Source: Alteriqipengyuania flavescens | GTDB lineage: Bacteria; Pseudomonadota; Alphaproteobacteria; Sphingomonadales; Sphingomonadaceae | Length of the DNA: 64,000 nucleotides | Reading direction: 5' to 3' | NCBI RefSeq assembly: GCF_030406725.1 | Contig: NZ_CP129107.1 | Location: 2,584,501 to 2,648,500 of the forward strand | Part shown: piece by piece, positions 44,689 to 52,312 of the stretch | Numbering within the stretch: the first letter of the stretch is position 1 | How the letters are laid out: every line of letters starts with the position of its first letter | Translations under genes and position numbers: made by a program | The notes under the pieces: generated by a model | Databases searched by the model: none | The model's input: the letters and a program-made list of their open reading frames with translations, nothing else | What the model was told of the DNA's origin: nothing

Positions 44689-46628
44689 AGCGCTGCCAGC
44701 TCCGCCTGCTGCCGCGCCGTTCGCGCCCGCGCGCGGTCGCGTTTCCGCCGCTTCCCCATCCGCCCGACCAGCGCGAGAACGCCGCCGAGCGCGATCAGGA
44801 TGCTGCCGAGCCAGATCAGCGTGACGAAGGGCTTCCACCACAGACGCACCTGCCACCGCCCGCCGTCCGCCTGTTCTCCGATAACCGCGTAAAGCTGGCC
44901 GTTCCACGATCCCAGCAGCGCGGATTCGCTCGTCTGCTGCTGGGGCTGCCAGAAGCTGCGCGATTGCGGATGCAGCTCGTAACTCGCCCCGCCCCGCCGC
45001 GCCAGCATCGTCGCTTCGGTCGCGGTCCAGTTGGGGCCGGCGACGGGCGTGATCGAAGTCAGTTCGACTTCGTACGGGCCGATTGCCATGATGTCGCCGA
45101 TGGCGCTGGCAGCCAGCGTTTCCTTGCTGAAGCCGCTATCAGCCGCCGCGCCGAACAGGCTTACCGCGAGGCCGAAATGGGCCAGCACCATGCCCCAGAC
45201 GGACAGCTCAACATAGCGCAAGCGCCGGCCTTTGAGTGGCATCCAGCTCGCCACCCCGAGAGCGACGGCCAAAGCTATTCCGAGTGCCGGGAGGAGGCCC
45301 GCCCCGCCCAGCATCGCGACGCCGACCAAAGCCGCGCCCAGCACCACGGCCGCGGCAATCGCGGGCTTCGCGATCCGGTCCAGCCGGTCGCGCTTCCAGC
45401 GCAGCAGCGGGCCGACGAGCAGCACCAGCACCAGGGGCAGGAAGAACATGGCGGAGACCGGGTTGAAATAAGGCGGGCCGACGGAAACCCGCACACCGAA
45501 CGCCTCGGTCGCGACGGGGTACAGCGTGCCGAACAGCACGATGGCGAGGATTGCGCTGAGCAGCACGTTGTTCACCACCAGCGCACCCTCGCGGCTGACC
45601 ACGGCGAAGCGCTGCCCCTCCGCGATGGCGGACGCGCGCCAGGCGAACAGGCCGAGCGCGGCGCCGGTGTAAAGCACCATCAGCACGAGGATGAAGGCTC
45701 CGCGCTCCGGATCGACGGCGAAAGCATGGACGCTTGTGAGGATGCCGGAGCGCACGAGGAACGTGCCTAGCATCGACATGGCAAAGGCCGTCACCGCCAG
45801 CATGATCGTCCAGGTCCTGAGACCTCCGCGCGATGACAGGACGCTCACCGAGTGGAGCAGCGCCGTGGCAGCGAGCCAGGGCATCAGCGAGGCGTTCTCG
45901 ACCGGGTCCCAGAACCACCAGCCGCCCCAGCCGAGCTCGTAGTATGCCCAGTAACTACCCGCCGAAATGCCGAGCGTGAGGAAGACCCAGGCGCCCAGCA
46001 CCCACGGGCGCATCGCATCGGCAAAGGCGCGGTCCACGCGGCCCGTCAGGAGCGCACCCACGGCGAAACTGAACGCGACCGAAAGGCCGACATAGCCGAG
46101 GTAGAGCGTGGGCGGATGGAAGGCGAGGCCGATGTCCTGCAACAGCGGGTTGAGGCCGAGGCCCTCCGGCACCGGCGTCGCCAGCCGCTCGAACGGGTTG
46201 GAACTGAACAGCAGGAAAGCATAGAAGCCAAGCGCCAGCGCGCCCTGTGCCGCCAGTGTTCCCGCGAGGCTTCGTGCATCCAGCCGGCGTTCGAAGCGGG
46301 CTACGAGCGCGCCCGACATTGCCAGCACGGTCACCCACAGCAGCATCGAGCCCTCGTGGCTCCCCCACGCGCCGGTGACCTTGTAGATGAAGGGCTTGGC
46401 GCTGTGCGAATTCGAGGCGACCAGTGCCACCGACAGATCGGTGACCGCAAAAACGTATAGCAGCGCGGTGAAGCTGCCCATCACCAGCAGCGCCTGAACG
46501 ATCGCCGCCGGGCGCGCCATGTCTACAAGGATGCTGTCCGCGCGAACGCCGAACGCGCCAGCGACCAGCTGCAGCGCCGCGAGTGCGGCCGCCATCCACA
46601 GCGCCGCAAGTCCCAGTTCGGCGATCAC
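44685..46628 (-). CDS. ccmF: Cytochrome c haem lyase subunit CcmF
   Basis: Ligates haem to apocytochrome c with CcmH and CcmI. A 647-residue multi-spanning protein with the WWD haem-handling motif GWGGWWFWDPVENASLMPW, GAWGSHEGSMLLWV, and FHPPTLYLGYVG, and a C-terminal helix before the basic tail. Full length for the family. GTG start at 46628 overlaps the ccmE stop. Confidence 0.96.
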   Translation of the reverse strand: MIAELGLAALWMAAALAALQLVAGAFGVRADSILVDMARPAAIVQALLVMGSFTALLYVFAVTDLSVALVASNSHSAKPFIYKVTGAWGSHEGSMLLWVTVLAMSGALVARFERRLDARSLAGTLAAQGALALGFYAFLLFSSNPFERLATPVPEGLGLNPLLQDIGLAFHPPTLYLGYVGLSVAFSFAVGALLTGRVDRAFADAMRPWVLGAWVFLTLGISAGSYWAYYELGWGGWWFWDPVENASLMPWLAATALLHSVSVLSSRGGLRTWTIMLAVTAFAMSMLGTFLVRSGILTSVHAFAVDPERGAFILVLMVLYTGAALGLFAWRASAIAEGQRFAVVSREGALVVNNVLLSAILAIVLFGTLYPVATEAFGVRVSVGPPYFNPVSAMFFLPLVLVLLVGPLLRWKRDRLDRIAKPAIAAAVVLGAALVGVAMLGGAGLLPALGIALAVALGVASWMPLKGRRLRYVELSVWGMVLAHFGLAVSLFGAAADSGFSKETLAASAIGDIMAIGPYEVELTSITPVAGPNWTATEATMLARRGGASYELHPQSRSFWQPQQQTSESALLGSWNGQLYAVIGEQADGGRWQVRLWWKPFVTLIWLGSILIALGGVLALVGRMGKRRKRDRARARTARQQAELAAL

Positions 46629-47083
46629 TCGACGGTATCCGCCAGCGTGTCGGCCTTGGCTTCGGCGTCCATGCCTTCCAGCTCGCGCGGCATGTAGTTC
46701 TCGTCATGCTTGGCGAGGAGGTTTTCGGCAAGGAACAGGCCGTCCGCCTGCCGCCGCCCCTCCGCCACCACGCCGGAGCCTTCCACGAACAGGTCGGGAA
46801 GGATGCCGGTATAGCGCACCGGCACCCGCGCCTTGCCGTCGCCAACGGTGAAAGTGACGGTCACCCCGTCGGGCAGGGTTTCGAGCGATCCGGCCTCAAC
46901 CATGCCGCCGAGCCGTATCAGGCGGTCCGAAGCAGGTTTTTCCGCGATATATTGCGCGGGCACGTAAAAGAAATTGGCCTGGTTGCGCAGGCCCCACGCT
47001 GCGAGCAGGCCGGCGCCGACCAGCGCCGCGAGCGCGATGGCGACCAGCACCAACCGCTGGTGTTTTGGCTTGATGGTGCTCAC
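46625..47083 (-). CDS. ccmE: Cytochrome c haem chaperone CcmE
   Basis: Periplasmic haem chaperone that binds haem covalently through a histidine. The 152-residue protein has a membrane anchor (LVLVAIALAALVGAGLLAAW) and the haem-binding NLLAKHDENYMP (His126, with Tyr130). The GTG at 47083 overlaps the ccmD stop and starts STIKPKHQRLVL; the longer frame upstream is in ccmD. Length typical. Confidence 0.95.
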   Translation of the reverse strand: MSTIKPKHQRLVLVAIALAALVGAGLLAAWGLRNQANFFYVPAQYIAEKPASDRLIRLGGMVEAGSLETLPDGVTVTFTVGDGKARVPVRYTGILPDLFVEGSGVVAEGRRQADGLFLAENLLAKHDENYMPRELEGMDAEAKADTLADTVE

Positions 47084-47220
47084 TTGCGCTTCAGGTCCGC
47101 CTTGCGCCGTTCCGCCCGACGCATCCACGCCCAGCTCCAAACGGCAAGCGCCATTGCCGCCACGATGGTGAGCACATAGGCGGCGAGGACGAAATCGCCC
47201 TGGTCGAGTGCTTCGCGCAT
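47080..47220 (-). CDS. ccmD: Haem exporter accessory protein CcmD
   Basis: A 46-residue membrane peptide (VLAAYVLTIVAAMALAVWSW, then RRAERRKADLKRK). Size, single helix and basic C-terminal tail fit CcmD, which tunes the CcmABCE haem-handling complex. It sits between ccmC and ccmE as in other genomes. ATG at 47220; 4 bases after the ccmC stop. Confidence 0.88.
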   Translation of the reverse strand: MREALDQGDFVLAAYVLTIVAAMALAVWSWAWMRRAERRKADLKRK

Positions 47221-47224
47221 CGCG

Positions 47225-47941
47225 CTACCCCTCCCGCGCCAGACGGCGCAGGCGCGCCTCGGCCTGCGTTTCGGCGAGGATCGCCCGCATTCGTGCAAGC
47301 ACGACGCCGCCGAACAGCAGCGAGAAACCGGTCACGCACAGGACCAGCGGCCACAGGTACACCGCGTCGATCGCGGAATTGCCCATGGTCAGGCTGGGCG
47401 GCTGGTGCAGCGAATTCCACCACACCACGGAGCGGTTGATGATCGGGATATTGACCGCACCCAGCAGGCCGAAAATGGCAGGCAGCCGCTCCGACGCGCC
47501 TTCGCGCATAGTGGCGGAGCTGAGCGCGATGTAAGCGAAATAGAGGAACAGAAGCACCAGCATGCTGGTCAGCCGTCCGTCCCACACCCACCACGTGCCC
47601 CAGGTGGGCCGGCCCCAGATGGACCCGGTGGCAAGGCAAATCGCGGTGAAGACCGCACCGGGCACAGCCGCGGCGCGCGCCGCGATTGCGGCCAGCGGGT
47701 GCCGCCAGACGAGCACGACCAGGCTTGAAACCGCAATCGCCGTCCATCCGCCCATGCCCAGCCATGCCGCCGGCACATGGACGAACAGGATCGCCACGGT
47801 TTCCCCCATCAGCCGGTCGGGCGGGACGCTAAGCCCCCATGCGAGCCCCGCCGCCGATAGCAGCAGGCCGCCAAACAGCAAGACCGGCGTGAGCCAGCGC
47901 GCAATGCTCAGGAAGCGGGTGGGATTGGCGAAATAATGCAT
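47225..47941 (-). CDS. ccmC: Haem-handling protein CcmC
   Basis: Transfers haem to CcmE. The 238-residue protein has about six membrane helices and the WWD motif GTWWVWDGRLTS, with VHVPAAWLGM and SVVWWNSLHQP preserving conserved tryptophan and histidine residues. Typical length. First gene of this ccm operon; ccmA and ccmB, often upstream, are not present in the window. Confidence 0.95.
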   Translation of the reverse strand: MHYFANPTRFLSIARWLTPVLLFGGLLLSAAGLAWGLSVPPDRLMGETVAILFVHVPAAWLGMGGWTAIAVSSLVVLVWRHPLAAIAARAAAVPGAVFTAICLATGSIWGRPTWGTWWVWDGRLTSMLVLLFLYFAYIALSSATMREGASERLPAIFGLLGAVNIPIINRSVVWWNSLHQPPSLTMGNSAIDAVYLWPLVLCVTGFSLLFGGVVLARMRAILAETQAEARLRRLAREG

Positions 47942-48033
47942 TGATAGCAGATGATCGGGAGAGTCGCCGCCCCCTAGCAGCTTTCACCGCATTTGTGGCG
48001 GAAATTCGTGCGCTTCGGGCGCGATGGCCCCAC

Positions 48034-49098
48034 TTACTTCCGGCCGATCAGCTCCTGCGCCATCTCGTCGGCCACCACGTCCGGACGCTCGCCGGTTTCG
48101 TCGCACCTGGTCCAGATCGATTGCAGCCGGTCGGGGATCTGCGCGATGCGCTTGCGCACCTCGTTGATGTCGCACGGCTGGCCTTGGGTGCGGCAGAGAT
48201 ATTCGAGGCAGACGCTGATGATGCCGCCGGCATTGATGACGTAATCGGGCGCGTAGAGGATGCCGCGGTCGGCCAGCAGCTTGCCGTGTTCCGGCCGGGC
48301 GAGCTGGTTGTTCGCGCCGCCTGCCACGATGCTGCAATCGAGCCGGGCGATGCCCTCTTCATCGAGTATCGCGCCCAGCGCATTGGGGCTGAAGACATCG
48401 CAGTGGGTGGACATGATCGCGTCCGCCGCCACGGCCTCTCCGCCAACTTCCTTGGCGAGAGACTTGGCGCGGCCGGTATCGATATCGGCGACCGTCAGCC
48501 TGGCGCCTTCCTTGGCCAGCAGGCGCGCCACGCCGCCGCCAACGCTGCCGGTGCCCTGCAGGGCGACATGGACGCCGTCGAGGTCCTCTCGCTCCAGCTT
48601 GTGAGCGACCGCGGCCTTGATGCCGTGGAAAATGCCCATTGCCGTGAACGGCCCTGGATCGCCGCCCGCATCGCCTTCTTCCACCGGGAGGCCCGAGACG
48701 TGCTGCGTGTACTGCGCCACCAGTTCCATGTCGGCGGGCGAGATCCCCACGTCCTCTGCCGTGACGTAGCGACCGCCCAGCCCGTCGACCGCCTTGCCGA
48801 ATGCGGCCAGCATTGCTTCCGTCTTGGTCCCGTCCTCGTCTGCCAGGATCACCGCCTTGCCGCCGCCGATCGGCAGGCCGGCCATGGCGTTCTTGTAGCT
48901 CATCCCGCGGCTGAGGCGCAGCGCATCGCGCATCGCGGCCTTCGGCTCCGCATAATGCCAGAAGCGCGTGCCGCCCGCCGCCGGGCCGAGATGGGTGGAA
49001 TGCAGGGCAATGATGGCGGTCAGGCCGCTGTCGCGATCGCGCACGAAATGCACGATTTCGTGGTCGTCGTAATCCGGTTCGGCCCAGAATGCGGTCAT
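48034..49098 (-). CDS. Leucine/phenylalanine/valine dehydrogenase family protein
   Basis: NAD-dependent amino acid dehydrogenase of the Glu/Leu/Phe/Val family, 354 residues. It has the HLGPAAGGTRFWHY substrate loop, the catalytic lysine in GLPIGGGKAVILAD, YVTAEDVGIS and the nucleotide site VALQGTGSVGGGVARLL with DYVINAGGIIS. Length and motifs favour leucine dehydrogenase over glutamate dehydrogenase; branched-chain substrate likely but not certain. It lies 92 bases upstream of ccmC on the same strand; tRNA-His is 64 bases upstream. Confidence 0.9.
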   Translation of the reverse strand: MTAFWAEPDYDDHEIVHFVRDRDSGLTAIIALHSTHLGPAAGGTRFWHYAEPKAAMRDALRLSRGMSYKNAMAGLPIGGGKAVILADEDGTKTEAMLAAFGKAVDGLGGRYVTAEDVGISPADMELVAQYTQHVSGLPVEEGDAGGDPGPFTAMGIFHGIKAAVAHKLEREDLDGVHVALQGTGSVGGGVARLLAKEGARLTVADIDTGRAKSLAKEVGGEAVAADAIMSTHCDVFSPNALGAILDEEGIARLDCSIVAGGANNQLARPEHGKLLADRGILYAPDYVINAGGIISVCLEYLCRTQGQPCDINEVRKRIAQIPDRLQSIWTRCDETGERPDVVADEMAQELIGRK

Positions 49099-49161
49099 CG
49101 TCGCTCACCCGCCTGGCGCGAAATTTCGCGCTGGAATATCAAGTCCGGGAAACGGGGAAGA

Positions 49162-49239
49162 TGGGGCGATCGAGGGGTCTCGAACCCCCGACCTCCGGTA
49201 CCACAAACCGGCGCTCTAACCAACTGAGCTACGATCGCC
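49162..49239 (-). tRNA. tRNA-His (anticodon GUG)
   Basis: A complete cloverleaf. The gene encodes the extra 5' guanosine: 5' G-GCGATCG pairs with CGATCGC-C, giving the G(-1):C73 pair that identifies histidine tRNA. The anticodon stem CCGGT/ACCGG encloses GTG, the T arm has GGTTCGAGACC, and CCA is encoded at 49162-49164. Confidence 0.95.
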
Positions 49240-49443
49240 ACACTATCGTCACGCAAACGTGCCGCCCGTGCCGGACGTGCGCGCTGTTACGCCCCTCGCG
49301 CCGCCGGTCAAGCGGTCATCTGGGGCGGGCGCGGCCTGTTGCATGGATGGCCGGAATTGGGAAGCGAAAACTGCATCCGGGCGCTGTTTGCGCAAGAAAG
49401 TTTCGCGCTTGCGACATGAGCGCTGCGGCGTAGAACGAGGGGA

Positions 49444-50076
49444 ATGCTTGGCCCCGGCGAATCCTCCCCCGACATCCTGCGCGCCACGGGCGGCGTGAAG
49501 CAGGTCCCCTCCCCCAAGCTCGAATTGCTGGTGGCGGACGATTTCCTGCCGGCCGGGCTGTGCGGTGAGCTGATCGAGCTGATCGACGCGAACCGCAGGC
49601 CCTCCACCCTCGCCGATCACAATGGCGACGACTATTTCCGCACCAGCGAAACCTGCGATCTCGACCCTGCCCAGCCGGCAGTGATCGAGCTCGAGAGGCG
49701 GCTGCGCGAATTCAACGGCATCGATCCCGCCCACGGCGAACCCGTGCAGGGCCAGCGCTATGCCGTGGGCCAGGAATTCAAGCAGCACACCGACTGGTTC
49801 GACCCGCACGGCAAGGACTGGGAGCAGTATTGCACCGTGGCCGGGCAACGGACGTGGACCTTCATGATCTATCTAAACGAGGTGGAAGCTGGCGGCGGCA
49901 CCCGTTTCAAGGTGATTGGCAAGACCTTCCAGCCGGAAACCGGCAAGCTTCTGTGCTGGAACAATCGCAAGGCCGACGGCAGCGGCAACGTCAACACGCT
50001 CCACCACGGCATGAAGGTGCGTAAGGGCGTGAAATACGTGATCACCAAGTGGTACAGGGAGAAACCGTGGGGATGA
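49444..50076 (+). CDS. Prolyl 4-hydroxylase-like 2-oxoglutarate/Fe(II) oxygenase
   Basis: A 210-residue 2OG-Fe(II) oxygenase of the prolyl-4-hydroxylase alpha type. The iron ligands are in QHTDWFDPHG (His115, Asp117) and NTLHHGMKVRKGVKY (His187 or His188, with a 2-oxoglutarate-binding lysine or arginine in MKVRKG), and YAVGQEFKQH and RTWTFMIYLNEVE are conserved. The target is unknown. It overlaps the small ABM-like gene by 4 bases. Confidence 0.88.
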   Translation: MLGPGESSPDILRATGGVKQVPSPKLELLVADDFLPAGLCGELIELIDANRRPSTLADHNGDDYFRTSETCDLDPAQPAVIELERRLREFNGIDPAHGEPVQGQRYAVGQEFKQHTDWFDPHGKDWEQYCTVAGQRTWTFMIYLNEVEAGGGTRFKVIGKTFQPETGKLLCWNNRKADGSGNVNTLHHGMKVRKGVKYVITKWYREKPWG

Positions 50077-50381
50077 ACGAACCGGGCCTGGTGGCGATCT
50101 ATCGCTGGCGGGTGGCTGCCGAGAAACGACCGGCCTTCCGCGACACGTGGGAGCGCGCGACATTGCGACTGCGCGAACTGGGCGGGCAAGGATCGCTGCT
50201 TGGCGAGGATGCCGACGGCACGCTCGTCGCCATCGCCCTGTGGCCGGACATGGCCACGCGCGATGCAGCCTTTGCCGCGACCGCAGGCGAGTTCGACTGG
50301 CCCGAAGCGGAGCGGCTCGACCCAATGCTCGTGACGCCCGGGATTAACCATTGGAAACTGGATTCGTGCGAAAAAATATGA
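50073..50381 (+). CDS. Small antibiotic-biosynthesis-monooxygenase-like protein
   Basis: A 102-residue dimeric alpha-beta barrel-type protein (LVAIYRWRVAAEKRPAFRDT, LLGEDADGTLVAIALWPD) of the ABM-like class. ATG at 50073 overlaps the oxygenase stop. The last residues KLDSCEKI differ in composition from the rest; an AT-rich segment begins at this point. A homologous gene end (EFDWPEAERFDPILVTPD) recurs at 50.9 kb, so the tail may have been replaced. Function unknown. Confidence 0.72.
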   Translation: MNEPGLVAIYRWRVAAEKRPAFRDTWERATLRLRELGGQGSLLGEDADGTLVAIALWPDMATRDAAFAATAGEFDWPEAERLDPMLVTPGINHWKLDSCEKI

Positions 50382-50907
50382 AAAGAATTGCTCTCGCGGG
50401 GAACGGGCACGTGTGTACCGTCAATCTGAGATAAACCATTCGTTTTTAAGCATAATTCGATTCACGAAACTCAATGGTTGCCGGCGACCTACTAGCAAAT
50501 TTATGTCCGATTCTTACAATTGCGTAAGGTTCATATGAGATCGCATTGACCTTGGTGCAAAATTTCGTATTTTTCATGAAATCTAGGAAATCAAGGGAAC
50601 ACTTCGGGGGCGCAGTGCAAATTCGATTCAAAGGTACCTTTCGTCGCCAGCTGGCGGAAAAGCGTGCAAAAGCTAGAAGAAAACTTAAATATCGCTTGAT
50701 GCTTTTCACGGAAGTGCAGAGCTGCCATGGCTCCGCAAGATATCGGACACTTGGCTTCGCTAAAGTCCGATGGAGTGACACTTTGAGGTGCTGGACCGAA
50801 AGACCAGTTGCCGAGATTGATATTCTAGCACAAGAATATCGAAGCCGGCCCAGTTAGCGAATTTTGCTGACGCGATCTGAGAGTCCGTCGCTGCGACAGA
50901 GGACGAA
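50355..50907. other. AT-rich island with no recognised function
   Basis: About 550 bases, clearly richer in A+T than all surroundings (runs such as TTTTTAAGC, AAATTTATG, AAAAAATATG). It lies between two copies of the ABM gene end: 50292-50354 and 50908-50970 agree at 53 of 63 bases. It contains two overlapping frames on opposite strands and no tRNA, transposase or terminal inverted repeat that I can see. It looks like foreign DNA joined to a partly replaced gene. Confidence 0.7.
50576..50857 (+). CDS. Orphan basic ORF in the AT-rich island
   Basis: A 93-residue frame beginning MKSRKSREHFGGAVQIRF and rich in Lys and Arg (RRQLAEKRAKARRKLKYR), codon use unlike its neighbours. A TTG 30 bases upstream is another start. 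A 111-residue frame on the other strand (50446-50781) is the competing reading. Neither resembles a protein I know, and no ribosome binding site is convincing. Possibly not a gene. Confidence 0.3.
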   Translation: MKSRKSREHFGGAVQIRFKGTFRRQLAEKRAKARRKLKYRLMLFTEVQSCHGSARYRTLGFAKVRWSDTLRCWTERPVAEIDILAQEYRSRPS

Positions 50908-51000
50908 TTCGATTGGCCCGAGGCCGAGCGGTTCGACCCGATCCTAGTGACGCCCGACATCAACCATTGGGCATTGGCTGCAGCAGGAGGGAGTGCATGA
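50887..51000 (+). pseudogene. 3' remnant of a second ABM-like gene
   Basis: This stretch encodes VAATEDEFDWPEAERFDPI and then LVTPDINHWALAAAGGSA with a TGA at 50998-51000, closely matching the end of the intact ABM-like gene (FAATAGEFDWPEAERLDPM, LVTPGINHW). The 5' part is missing; just upstream an in-frame TGA lies at 50878-50880 and then AT-rich DNA begins. Its stop overlaps the following GFA start by 4 bases (ATGA), the remains of a former coupled pair. Confidence 0.75.
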
Positions 51001-51413
51001 CGGACATCGTCCGCAAGGGAGGCTGCCATTGCGGCGCGGTGCGCTTTTCCGCCCGAATGCCCGCCGGTGCCCGTCCACACCTGTGCAATTGCTCCTATTG
51101 CGAGATGAAGGGCAACGTCATGGTCGATGTCCCGCTCGATGCGCTGACAATCGACCAAGGCGAGGATGCGCTGACGCTCTACACTTTCAACACCGGCGTC
51201 GCGAAGCACCGCTTCTGCAGCACCTGCGGCATCCACGTGTTCCACCAGCTGCGATCGGAGCCGGACAAGTTCGGCATCAACAGCGTCTGTCTGGACGGCG
51301 TCTCGCGCTACGACTATCCCGCGCTGCCGGTCCACGACGGGCAGAACCACCCGCGCGATACGGGTCGCAGGATTCAAGTGGCCGGCACACTGAAGTTCGA
51401 GCCGGAGCTTTAG
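50997..51413 (+). CDS. GFA family zinc protein
   Basis: A 138-residue protein of the GFA (glutathione-dependent formaldehyde-activating enzyme-like) family. Three zinc-binding cysteine motifs are present: GGCHCGAVRF, HLCNCSYCEMKG and HRFCSTCGIHVFHQ. The ATG at 50997 follows AGGAGGGA, an excellent ribosome binding site. Substrate unknown; true GFA activity is not implied. A terminator-like hairpin follows. Confidence 0.9.
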   Translation: MTDIVRKGGCHCGAVRFSARMPAGARPHLCNCSYCEMKGNVMVDVPLDALTIDQGEDALTLYTFNTGVAKHRFCSTCGIHVFHQLRSEPDKFGINSVCLDGVSRYDYPALPVHDGQNHPRDTGRRIQVAGTLKFEPEL

Positions 51414-51421
51414 AAACGCAA

Positions 51422-51447
51422 AAGGGCGGCCCCGCAGGACCGCCCTT
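51422..51447. terminator. Terminator-like hairpin between GFA and rpmE
   Basis: An 8-base-pair stem (AAGGGCGG at 51422-51429 with CCGCCCTT at 51440-51447) and loop CCCCGCAGGA. It lies 8 bases after the GFA stop and 23 bases from the convergent rpmE stop, so it can end both transcripts. Confidence 0.8.
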
Positions 51448-51470
51448 CACGTGTTCGATGCAAGCGAGGC

Positions 51471-51695
51471 TTACTTCTTGAGGCTGAGCCCGCCGAAACG
51501 CTTGTTGAAGGCTGCGACGCGGCCGCCTTCCTGGATCTGCTGCTTTCCGCCGGTCCATGCCGGGTGGCTGGTCGGGTCGATTTCCAGCGACAGCGTGTCG
51601 CCTTCGCTACCCCAGGTGGAGCGCGTCTGGAATTCGGTACCGTCGGTCATCTTGACCGTGATCATGTGGTAATCGGGATGCGTATCGGCCTTCAT
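51471..51695 (-). CDS. rpmE: 50S ribosomal protein L31
   Basis: A 74-residue L31: starts [19 protein letters not shown], then [30 protein letters not shown] and [11 protein letters not shown], all typical. It has no zinc-binding cysteines (the CxxC pair of the C+ form is absent), so it is the zinc-independent type. It follows fabZ on the same strand after 106 bases that contain a leader hairpin. Confidence 0.95.
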   Translation of the reverse strand: MKADTHPDYHMITVKMTDGTEFQTRSTWGSEGDTLSLEIDPTSHPAWTGGKQQIQEGGRVAAFNKRFGGLSLKK

Positions 51696-51716
51696 GGCAT
51701 GGTCCTTGGTAGCTGT

Positions 51717-51734
51717 GCCCGGTACCGACCGGGC
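51717..51734 (-). promoter_or_regulatory. Leader hairpin upstream of rpmE
   Basis: A perfect 7-base-pair stem (GCCCGGT with ACCGGGC) and a 4-base loop, 22 bases upstream of the rpmE start codon. It may be a ribosomal-protein leader or just the end of the fabZ transcript, since it is in the fabZ-rpmE gap. Confidence 0.4.
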
Positions 51735-51801
51735 GTGCTGTTGATCGGGAAAGGCGCGCGCCTAGCGGCATCGCGCGCGAATGACAAGCGAAGTGTGCGC
51801 C

Positions 51802-52287
51802 CTATTTCGGGGGATCGGCAATCATCGCGGTAAAATCGACCTCGCAGGTGGTCTTGCCCTCTACGCTGGCGACGCCGCGGAACTTGTAGACGCGGCTGCG
51901 TTTCTGGACGAACGCCACATGCATGTCGAGCAGACAGCCCGGCGTCACGGGCGCGCGGAATTTCGCGTTATCGATGCCCATGAAATAGACGAGCTTGCCC
52001 GTCCCGGCGAGTTCCAGCGTCTCGATGCCCAAAATTGCGGCGGCCTGCGCCATCGCTTCAACCTGCAGCACGCCGGGCATGATCGGCTGGGCCGGGAAAT
52101 GGCCCTGGAAGAACTGCTCGTTCATACTGACGGCTTTCACCGCGTGGATTTTCTCGCCCAGTTCGAGCGATACGACCCGGTCGACGAGCAGCAGGGGGTA
52201 ACGGTGCGGCAGGGCCTTCAGGATTGCCTGAATGTCCATGGCGCCGCCGGCTGCATTGCCGGCTTCGCTGGTCTTCTCGTCGCTCAT
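51802..52287 (-). CDS. fabZ: 3-hydroxyacyl-ACP dehydratase FabZ
   Basis: Dehydratase of fatty acid elongation, hotdog fold, 161 residues. It has [17 protein letters not shown], the catalytic [20 protein letters not shown] (histidine and glutamate), [17 protein letters not shown] and KTTCEVDF. A later ATG at residue 17 ([15 protein letters not shown]) would also serve. It follows skp directly by 25 bases, without the lpx genes found around it in many other proteobacteria. Confidence 0.96.
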   Translation of the reverse strand: MSDEKTSEAGNAAGGAMDIQAILKALPHRYPLLLVDRVVSLELGEKIHAVKAVSMNEQFFQGHFPAQPIMPGVLQVEAMAQAAAILGIETLELAGTGKLVYFMGIDNAKFRAPVTPGCLLDMHVAFVQKRSRVYKFRGVASVEGKTTCEVDFTAMIADPPK

Positions 52288-52312
52288 GGCCTTGCCCCCG
52301 CTTCGCCTTACC

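Noticed and set aside
50446-50781. Minus-strand 111-residue frame in the AT-rich island
   Set aside because: No ribosome binding site, no resemblance to known proteins and it competes with a plus-strand frame; left only as an alternative reading.
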